DNA of 5,057 nt, from NCBI GenBank assembly GCA_036501345.1, contig DASYAN010000264.1:1-5057 (forward strand). The letters run 5' to 3'. Positions within the stretch are counted from its first letter, which is position 1; each line of letters starts with the position of its first letter. Positions 1 to 4,140 of this stretch are shown here, in pieces. The notes under the pieces were generated by a model that saw only the letters and a program-made list of their open reading frames with translations, was not told the origin of the DNA and did no database searches. The translations under genes and the position numbers were made by a program. Origin of the DNA: DASYAN01 sp036501345 (GTDB taxonomy: Bacteria > Chloroflexota > Ktedonobacteria > Ktedonobacterales > Ktedonobacteraceae).

Positions 1-255
1 ATCGGGCAGCGATACCATTTAGGCCCGATGGGCCGCATTTTCCCCCCAAGACTTGTGTTCAAGCAATCAGCTTTTACCATAGACGACCTACCTGACCGAC
101 ATCTGGCCCGTGGTATTCGGACTTCACCGGCCTTTTTGGCATCATGCTCCTGTCCACTCTCTCCTTTCGGTTTGAGGTAAGATGCTGGTTTAGCTACTTT
201 CTCTCAGTAGCGCCATCCTCTAATGGCAAGGGTTCTCGCACCTCTCTGGGCGCAC
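1..255 (-). mobile_element. Group II intron, 5' end (domain I), truncated by the window edge
   Basis: Group II introns are self-splicing retroelements whose RNA and encoded reverse transcriptase insert into DNA. Read on the minus strand from 255 leftward, the sequence opens with GTGCGCCCAG, matching the conserved GUGYG 5' splice-site consensus and identical over these ten bases to the start I recall for the lactococcal Ll.LtrB intron. A perfect 6-bp hairpin follows (GCTACT/AGTAGC, plus-strand 193-198 and 206-211), placed much like the early domain I hairpin of that intron. Then come a CCGAAAGGAG stretch resembling the segment after it and a GGCCC-ATC-GGGCC hairpin (22-34). No reverse transcriptase, domain V or 3' end is in the window, so completeness and class cannot be judged. 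The 5' splice site is inferred to lie between 256 (exon) and 255 (intron). The only competing reading is a short unrelated minus-strand ORF (437-204) crossing this point, which has no recognisable product. Confidence 0.8.
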
Positions 256-558
256 GTTTCCTCTACGTGCTTCCCAAGAGGGAGCGACAATGAGCGGTTC
301 TTCCAGACGCCCGAAGACAGCTTAGGGTTCAAGCTCGATAGCCTTATAAGGGAAATCGTTTTCGGTATTGGGATCTTTCTTCCCCAGTATAATCCATCGA
401 GTCCCTTTTCATCCCGAATGGTGCGCCAAAGGCGCATGAGGCTTAGGGTGAAAGCAGAAAGGGGGAGCTAGGAAAAAAGAGTAGGGAAGAGTGCAAAAAG
501 CTTGTGCTTCGTTCGATGGAAAGAGAATATCAAATCCAAGTCGAACAAAGGACAAGCG
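256..558. other. Intron 5' flank and ISL3 upstream region, no recognisable gene
   Basis: This 303-base stretch lies between the inferred intron 5' splice site and the transposase start. Read on the minus strand, 437 to 256 is open in one frame for about 60 codons, but it has no good ribosome binding site and no recognisable motif, so it is not called as a gene; it could be a fragment of an interrupted reading frame. A perfect hairpin TGCGCC-AAA-GGCGCA sits at 422-436 without a following T run on either strand, so it does not look like a terminator. Positions 440-490 are purine-rich (GAAAGGGGGAG, GGAAAAAAGAG). The left end of the ISL3 element should lie somewhere in this stretch. Confidence 0.5.
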
Positions 559-1815
559 ATGTCAGAGAAGCATAGCATAGATGAGCAAAGAGTCAGAGAG
601 CCCGAGCCAAACCAAGGGATCATCGTGCCTCTGGATATGCCGGAATTTGAGATCTTGAGTCAAAGTACGGGGTCAGGCGAAAGCATCGAGGTGCATGTGA
701 GAGCCAAACAAGGGAGCGCGGTCTGCCCCAAATGTGGGCAAGAGAGTAGCAAGGTTCATGATACCCGTAAGCGGATCAAAAGAGACATCCGGCTTGGGGC
801 CTATCAGGTCTATCTTGTCATTCACAAACGACGATTTGGGTGCGCGACGTGTGGAAAGCCTTTCACAGAAAGTGATTGTGCCTGTGGCAGGTATCAGCGA
901 ACAACCCAGCGATTTCGTGATCACATTGCTAAACAGGCGTGCCAACGTCCCCTCACTCATGTGGCACAAGAAGTGCAGGTTAGCCCTCGTTTTGTGCATG
1001 GCTGTCTGTCTGGATGGATCCAGAAAAAGCTCGAGAAGAAGGGACGGACCTTAGATGAGCAGACAAAGCTGCCCACCCCACAGATCTTGGGGATTGATGA
1101 ATTTGCCCTGCGCAAAGGACATCACTACGATACGATTCTGTGTGATCTTGAGTCGAGAGATGTTTTAGAGGTAGGCGATGGAAGGAAAAAGGAAGAGGTT
1201 GTCAAGTTACTTGAGAGGCTGAATAATCCTGATGCTGTCAAAGCAGTTAGCATGGATATGAGTGCATCTTTTCGTCCAGCTGTGCAAGAAGCACTGCCAA
1301 AGGCACAGATCGTGGTCGATCATTTTCACGTGATTCAGCACGTCATGAAGGCCTTTCGCAAAGTGCTTTCCAGTTGGGCCCACAGAAAAGAAGGGATCGT
1401 GCTCCTCCATAGGAAGCAATACCTTTTTTTGAAAGCGAAAGAAGACTTGACAGAACAAGAAACACAAGAGCGGGAAAGGATTGGGGCTCAACTCCCGCTT
1501 CTAGAGAAAGCATGGCAATTGAAAGAAGCCTTGCGTGCATGGTATGCCACAGCAACCGTGGCTGATGCAGCCGAGCGCCTTGATGCATGGATCAAACACG
1601 TGCAACAAGAAGGGCCAGATGCTCTTCAGAAAGCTCTTTCTCCTTTTAAAAATTGGAGACAAGAAATTCTTGCTTTCTTTGAATATCTCCCTATACTTGT
1701 TTCTAATGGTTTTGTCGAAGGAAAGAATAATCGAACGAAAGCTATAATGAGACAGGATTATGTATATCGAAATCGATATAATCTCCGTATGCGTATTTTA
1801 CTTGGAACTGGCACC
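420..1815 (+). mobile_element. ISL3-family insertion sequence, approximate limits
   Basis: The element is inferred from the intact ISL3-type transposase inside it; the ends are tentative. GGTGC at 420-424 and its inverse GCACC at 1811-1815 give a short inverted pair, and the hexamer GAATGG occurs at both edges (416-421 and 1817-1822). The implied length of about 1.4 kb is normal for ISL3 elements. However, the inverted match stops after five bases, ISL3 elements usually have longer terminal inverted repeats and 8-bp target duplications, and no 8-bp duplication fits these limits. The real ends may lie elsewhere within about 50 bases on either side. Confidence 0.3.
547..552 (+). promoter_or_regulatory. 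Ribosome binding site choosing the ATG at 559
   Basis: AAAGGA lies six bases before ATG 559. The reading frame stays open upstream to a TTG at 502, but that codon has no purine-rich site at suitable distance and would add a 19-residue lysine-rich extension not typical of the family. ATG 559 is therefore preferred. Confidence 0.6.
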
Positions 1816-1818
1816 TGA
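559..1818 (+). CDS. ISL3-family transposase, apparently intact
   Basis: This 419-residue protein should catalyse DNA cleavage and strand transfer that moves its insertion sequence. Domains in order: an N-terminal zinc finger of the ISL3 type with CPKC at residues 56-59 and CATC at 95-98; a helix-turn-helix around residues 120-155 (IAKQACQRPLTHVAQEV); then the DDE transposase domain. The catalytic residues visible are D180 in GIDEFALRKG, D233 in SMDMS or D254 in VVDHFHV, and E387 in NGFVEGKNNRTKAI. The end NRYNLRMRIL resembles the RNxxNxRxRxL ending usual in the family. Length is in the normal ISL3 range and there is no internal stop or frameshift, so the enzyme may be active. A weak promoter is possible (TTGTGC 502-507, GAATAT 525-530, 17-base gap). 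The gene ends 14 bases before the stop codon of the convergent orphan gene, so read-through would produce antisense RNA to that gene. The family call is firm; which IS it belongs to is not known. Confidence 0.95.
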   Translation: MSEKHSIDEQRVREPEPNQGIIVPLDMPEFEILSQSTGSGESIEVHVRAKQGSAVCPKCGQESSKVHDTRKRIKRDIRLGAYQVYLVIHKRRFGCATCGKPFTESDCACGRYQRTTQRFRDHIAKQACQRPLTHVAQEVQVSPRFVHGCLSGWIQKKLEKKGRTLDEQTKLPTPQILGIDEFALRKGHHYDTILCDLESRDVLEVGDGRKKEEVVKLLERLNNPDAVKAVSMDMSASFRPAVQEALPKAQIVVDHFHVIQHVMKAFRKVLSSWAHRKEGIVLLHRKQYLFLKAKEDLTEQETQERERIGAQLPLLEKAWQLKEALRAWYATATVADAAERLDAWIKHVQQEGPDALQKALSPFKNWRQEILAFFEYLPILVSNGFVEGKNNRTKAIMRQDYVYRNRYNLRMRILLGTGT

Positions 1819-1832
1819 ATGGGAGACCACTT

Positions 1833-3668
1833 TCACTCGGAAGGACCGAGAGCCCACCGCTTGTTATCCCACTTCCATGTAATTGGACCTTTACGAAGTT
1901 CATCCACGATGAACTCGTAGCGGTATTCAGAACTTAGTGGATAGGTGCTGAGTATCTTTTCGTACTGCTCCCATATTTTTTGTCCCAATGCCTCGTTTAG
2001 AGATGGCAGAGGCGGAATTTCGGCATGTAATTTTTCTGGGTAATCGAAGCGATTGAGTTTATGTTTTTTCAAATGGGGTATTATCTCACTATTATACTTA
2101 TCGTTATCGTCATTATGCTTATTAATCTCCTGCATTAAGAGATGTCTTTTCCTTTCATACAGTTCAACTGGATTTAATGCCGAGTTGGGGTTCATTATAT
2201 CACTTTGAGCAGCGCTTTGAAGCATCCCACCTGGGCTGTAAATTGGTTGGCTCGCATCTTGGTATAGATTAGGATTGTCAAAAGGAGAATTCATATCCCT
2301 GCCAGCCACTACCCTATTAGAAATTTTTAAAACCGTGTCTCTGGTACTTTCGTAATGCTTAGCTGCGTTCCTAAGTAAGTCAGCATGCCATGTCTTCTCT
2401 TCACGACCTCTTAGATAGTTGTCCTGTATCTCAGCATAATGTATAGCAAGATCAATAAGTGGTTTTTCTTTAAAGTGTTCCAATAGGCTTTCAAACTCTG
2501 GTGAACCTTCTATATTTTTTACAAAATGCACTACTTCACCGATAATTTTGGCGGCAGACATACAAGTACCAACTATATGCATAGCATTAGTAAACTCTTG
2601 ATCATACAGTTTCTGAGATCTAGTGATGTATTCGGTTCTTTTATGATTAAGCCTCTCTACCCGGCGTGATGCGGCACCTGCATCACGGTTTTTTTCAGTT
2701 TCATATAAACTACTATCGCTGCTGAGGTCAAACTCACTATTAGTTGACGTTCCCGGAGAATGTTCTCCGGGAACGCCAATTGACAATTTAGCTGAATCGC
2801 GTGTAGGAGACCTAGGAGGTGTTATTTCCGGCGTAGCCGTGACTATTCTTAGTAATACCGCATCGGCCCCCAAGTCCGCTTTCCCAGACGGTATAATAGA
2901 CTCTATTCCGGTTAGTGCCCCGATGGAGGAAGAAGCTTCCATAGGACGTCCGGTATCGGGTAAGGGATGATCAGTTTGCCTTGCTTCTGATCCTTGAGAT
3001 GCTTCCGACCCTCCACTACGGGAAGAAGTTCTCAATGGCGATCTTTGTTGCTCTTCCCTATCTTGTTGAGGCGTGTCATGTGAAAATGGCGGCTCTGAAC
3101 TGCTCTGAGAAAAAGGCACGAGAAGGGTGGGAGAGGGCTCTGCCGAGACGCTATCTCTAGTAGCCGGGGCGGAAGTAGGCTCTATTTTGGTTGGTGCCAT
3201 AGGGGTAGGAGAGGCATTCCCCTCCTTAAGGGTCCCTAAGTTCGCTTCCCCAGGCCGTATCTTGCCTCGAGCATATTCCAAGAAGTTTTGAGCAGCAGTT
3301 TGAAAATCGTTAGATAGTCCCACAAATCTTATATATTGAGCAGTTCTCCATACATTATGAACAGCATTGTAACGTGCGGCTAGTTCTTGCCGCGTTGCTG
3401 CATCTAGTTGAGAATCATTATCTCGAACCCATCTATCCACGATGTTAACTAGGTCTTTTCGCTTTCTTGGCGCACGATTATTTAGTCCTTGTTCTATAGC
3501 TTCCAGACACTCCTCTTTTGAAGGAGCGGGAGGATACGAATGCCTGTCTATTCCTAATGGTCTTCTAAATTGTTTTCTCCTCGCCTCAGACAGTTCGGGA
3601 TGATCCATTCCCGTCTTAGATATATCTTGAATGGATGGTCGTTCGTTGCCTCGTCGAAACCAACGCAT
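1833..3668 (-). CDS. Orphan 611-residue protein with Ser/Pro-rich linker, function unknown
   Basis: I do not recognise this protein. It begins at ATG 3668 with a GAGGAG ribosome binding site eight bases upstream. Three parts can be seen. Residues 1-135 are basic and then helical (RRPLGIDRHSYPPAPSKEE, then helices to NFLEYARGK). Residues 136-335 are rich in Ser, Pro, Glu and Thr, probably disordered, and contain a degenerate duplication (137-187 and 258-304). Residues 335-611 are mostly helical and charged, with a moderately hydrophobic helix at 362-383 (AMHIVGTCMSAAKIIGEVV), a Pro-rich turn near 551-556 and an aromatic-rich end (ITWKWDNKRWALGPSE). There is no signal peptide, clear transmembrane segment or catalytic motif that I can name. 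The architecture would suit a scaffold, an injected effector or a polymorphic-toxin-like protein, but that is speculation. It looks more AT-rich than the right-hand transposase gene, suggesting separate origin. It may be cargo of, or interrupted by, the ISL3 element whose gene ends 14 bases from its stop; its original C-terminus could have been altered by that insertion. Confidence 0.85.
   Translation of the reverse strand: MRWFRRGNERPSIQDISKTGMDHPELSEARRKQFRRPLGIDRHSYPPAPSKEECLEAIEQGLNNRAPRKRKDLVNIVDRWVRDNDSQLDAATRQELAARYNAVHNVWRTAQYIRFVGLSNDFQTAAQNFLEYARGKIRPGEANLGTLKEGNASPTPMAPTKIEPTSAPATRDSVSAEPSPTLLVPFSQSSSEPPFSHDTPQQDREEQQRSPLRTSSRSGGSEASQGSEARQTDHPLPDTGRPMEASSSIGALTGIESIIPSGKADLGADAVLLRIVTATPEITPPRSPTRDSAKLSIGVPGEHSPGTSTNSEFDLSSDSSLYETEKNRDAGAASRRVERLNHKRTEYITRSQKLYDQEFTNAMHIVGTCMSAAKIIGEVVHFVKNIEGSPEFESLLEHFKEKPLIDLAIHYAEIQDNYLRGREEKTWHADLLRNAAKHYESTRDTVLKISNRVVAGRDMNSPFDNPNLYQDASQPIYSPGGMLQSAAQSDIMNPNSALNPVELYERKRHLLMQEINKHNDDNDKYNSEIIPHLKKHKLNRFDYPEKLHAEIPPLPSLNEALGQKIWEQYEKILSTYPLSSEYRYEFIVDELRKGPITWKWDNKRWALGPSE
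2665..2695 (+). terminator. Intrinsic-terminator-like hairpin antisense within the orphan gene
   Basis: On the plus strand CGTGATGC (2665-2672), a seven-base loop GGCACCT, and GCATCACG (2680-2687) form a perfect 8-bp stem, followed after one G by seven T residues (2689-2695). This is the layout of a rho-independent terminator for plus-strand transcription. It lies inside the minus-strand orphan gene, where it encodes the EKNRDAGAASRR segment. Its natural client would be antisense RNA entering from the ISL3 transposase side. It may instead be a chance result of AAA/AAC codons next to a self-complementary stretch. Confidence 0.5.
2748..2775. repeat. Perfect 13-bp inverted repeat with a 2-base centre, inside the orphan gene
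   Basis: The arms CGTTCCCGGAGAA (2748-2760) and TTCTCCGGGAACG (2763-2775) are exact reverse complements separated by TG. The whole 28-bp palindrome sits in the disordered linker and encodes VPGEHSPGT. No T run follows on either strand, so it is not an intrinsic terminator. It could be a dimeric protein-binding site, an mRNA hairpin, or a trace of a palindromic insertion. Confidence 0.8.
2757..2919 (-). repeat. Linker duplication, copy B (with its adjacent box)
   Basis: This codes residues 251-304 of the orphan protein. Its ATA..GGG block at 2868-2894 matches 22 of 27 bases of copy A at 3234-3260 in the same reading frame (IPSGKADLG against RPGEANLG). The block at 2899-2919 matches 17 of 21 bases of 3178-3198 (ALTGIES against APTKIEP). 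Further similarity at protein level is PPRSPTRDSAKLS against TSAPATRDSVSAEPS. The order of the two DNA boxes differs between copies, so this is a degenerate or rearranged repeat and not a simple tandem duplication. Confidence 0.6.
3108..3260 (-). repeat. Linker duplication, copy A
   Basis: This codes residues 137-187 of the orphan protein, the start of the Ser/Pro-rich linker. The two best conserved DNA blocks are 3234-3260 (encoding IRPGEANLG) and 3178-3198 (encoding APTKIEP), both in the same frame as their partners near 2868-2919. Most differences fall at third codon positions or give conservative changes, which suggests divergence under coding constraint. Confidence 0.6.
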
Positions 3669-3676
3669 TATGAAAT

Positions 3677-3681
3677 CTCCT
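3677..3681 (-). promoter_or_regulatory. Ribosome binding site of the orphan gene
   Basis: Read on the minus strand, AGGAG (part of TGAGGAGAT, 3683-3675) lies eight bases before ATG 3668. This near-ideal site supports both the start choice and that the gene is translated. Confidence 0.75.
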
Positions 3682-3698
3682 CACTGTTTGTTTAAATC

Positions 3699-3756
3699 GG
3701 GATTCAATCCCAAGATTCTGGTAAGGGGTGCGCAGAAACAATCTCTTGATCTGCGC
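3699..3756 (-). promoter_or_regulatory. Two inverted repeats in the orphan gene leader
   Basis: GCGCAGA (3730-3736) and TCTGCGC (3750-3756) form perfect 7-bp arms around a 13-base loop. Closer to the gene, GGGATT-C-AATCCC (3699-3711) is a perfect 13-base palindrome that ends 30 bases before the start codon. Neither is followed by a T run in the transcribed direction. They could be operator sites or mRNA hairpins; binding by any regulator is inference. Confidence 0.4.
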
Positions 3757-3787
3757 TCTATTGCTTCCCTCCAAAGAATATCTAATG

Positions 3788-3819
3788 GAGAGGGCGTTTT
3801 ATAACCCAAAAGCCCTCTC
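3788..3819. repeat. Inverted repeat GAGAGGGC/GCCCTCTC
   Basis: GAGAGGGC (3788-3795) and GCCCTCTC (3812-3819) are exact reverse complements, and TTTT (3797-3800) can pair with AAAA (3808-3811) inside, leaving one bulged G and a seven-base loop. It lacks a flanking T run. The same GAGAGGGC word recurs at 3960-3967, which suggests a recognition site used more than once. Confidence 0.55.
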
Positions 3820-3848
3820 GCTATCGGACTTCAGTAGAAAGCATACCT
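3814..3848 (+). repeat. Imperfect direct repeat, copy 1
   Basis: Runs from CCTCTCGCTATCGG to GCATACCT and is matched by 3882-3919 at a 68-base offset. The first 14 bases differ at one position, the middle contains a three-base length difference, and the final ATACCT is identical. Confidence 0.55.
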
Positions 3849-3881
3849 AAGGAGAAAGAGATCGTTTCGTAACTGGAAAGA

Positions 3882-3919
3882 CCTCTCACTATCGGCCTCT
3901 TCTAGTGAAAAGGATACCT
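3882..3919 (+). repeat. Imperfect direct repeat, copy 2
   Basis: Runs from CCTCTCACTATCGG to GGATACCT, partner of 3814-3848. This copy also carries a small inverted repeat, TCACTA (3886-3891) and TAGTGA (3903-3908), not preserved in copy 1. Confidence 0.55.
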
Positions 3920-3982
3920 GATTAAGAACGTTTTTTTCTAGAGACAAAGAGGACATCTGGAGAGGGCAAAGAGGGCATTTTT

Positions 3983-4012
3983 GAGCGGACACATGGGACA
4001 CGTGAGATCTCA
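3983..4012 (+). repeat. Candidate left end of the right-hand transposable element
   Basis: TGAGCGGACAC opens a stretch holding two tandem 9-mers, GGACACATG and GGACACGTG (3987-4004), then the palindrome TGAGATCTCA (4003-4012). Short tandem motifs beginning with TG just upstream of an rve-type transposase gene are common at IS ends as transposase binding sites. The right end lies outside the window, so an inverted partner cannot be checked. Confidence 0.3.
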
Positions 4013-4127
4013 GTCAGTGTATGGATTAGGAACATCGTCACCCAAGCAAAGTCAGGACATCGTAGCCCTGGAAGAGGGAAAGAAAAGACGGTACACTTCT
4101 CAGTAGAAAAGCTGATCAGCTGAAAAC

Positions 4128-4133
4128 AGGAGT
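4128..4133 (+). promoter_or_regulatory. Ribosome binding site of the right-hand transposase
   Basis: AGGAGT lies seven bases before ATG 4141. The frame is open upstream only to a TAG at 4063 and contains no other ATG (only a GTG at 4132, within the site itself), so ATG 4141 is the start. Confidence 0.75.
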
Positions 4134-4140
4134 GACCGTC

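Larger units (their letters stand above)
3669..4140. other. Divergent intergenic region, repeat-rich, no gene
   Basis: The orphan gene leaves this 472-base region to the left and the right-hand transposase to the right. I see no coding region. It holds three inverted repeats in the orphan leader (3699-3819), an imperfect direct repeat (3814-3919), an exact 10-bp direct repeat TGGAGAGGGC (3786-3795 and 3958-3967), a T7 run at 3931-3937 without a preceding hairpin, and short palindromes TGAGATCTCA (4003-4012) and GCTGATCAGC (4111-4120). Promoters for both genes and the left end of the right-hand element should lie here, but no strong sigma-70 promoter stands out. Confidence 0.6.

Noticed and set aside
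380..395. Possible ISL3 terminal inverted repeat pairing with 1793-1807
   Set aside because: About 12 of 16 bases match only with a gap, and the right partner lies inside the transposase coding end; likely chance.
422..436. Hairpin TGCGCC-AAA-GGCGCA as a terminator
   Set aside because: The stem is perfect but no T run follows on either strand.
204..437. Minus-strand open frame of 77 codons crossing the intron boundary
   Set aside because: It has no ribosome binding site, no recognisable motif, and its second part lies inside the group II intron RNA.
223..471. Plus-strand open frame of 82 codons
   Set aside because: It begins inside the intron sequence on the opposite strand, lacks a ribosome binding site and shows no family resemblance.
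502..530. Promoter TTGTGC - 17 bases - GAATAT for the ISL3 transposase
   Set aside because: Spacing is ideal but each box matches only three of six consensus bases, so it is mentioned only as a possibility.
1836..1850. Hairpin CTCGG-AAGGA-CCGAG at the end of the orphan gene as a shared terminator
   Set aside because: The stem is only 5 bp and has no adjacent T tract in either direction.
3812..3919. CRISPR-like array
   Set aside because: There are only two imperfect copies with different lengths and no cas genes; this is an ordinary imperfect direct repeat.
3931..3937. T7 run as an intrinsic terminator
   Set aside because: No stable hairpin precedes it on the plus strand, and the minus-strand A run has no matching role.
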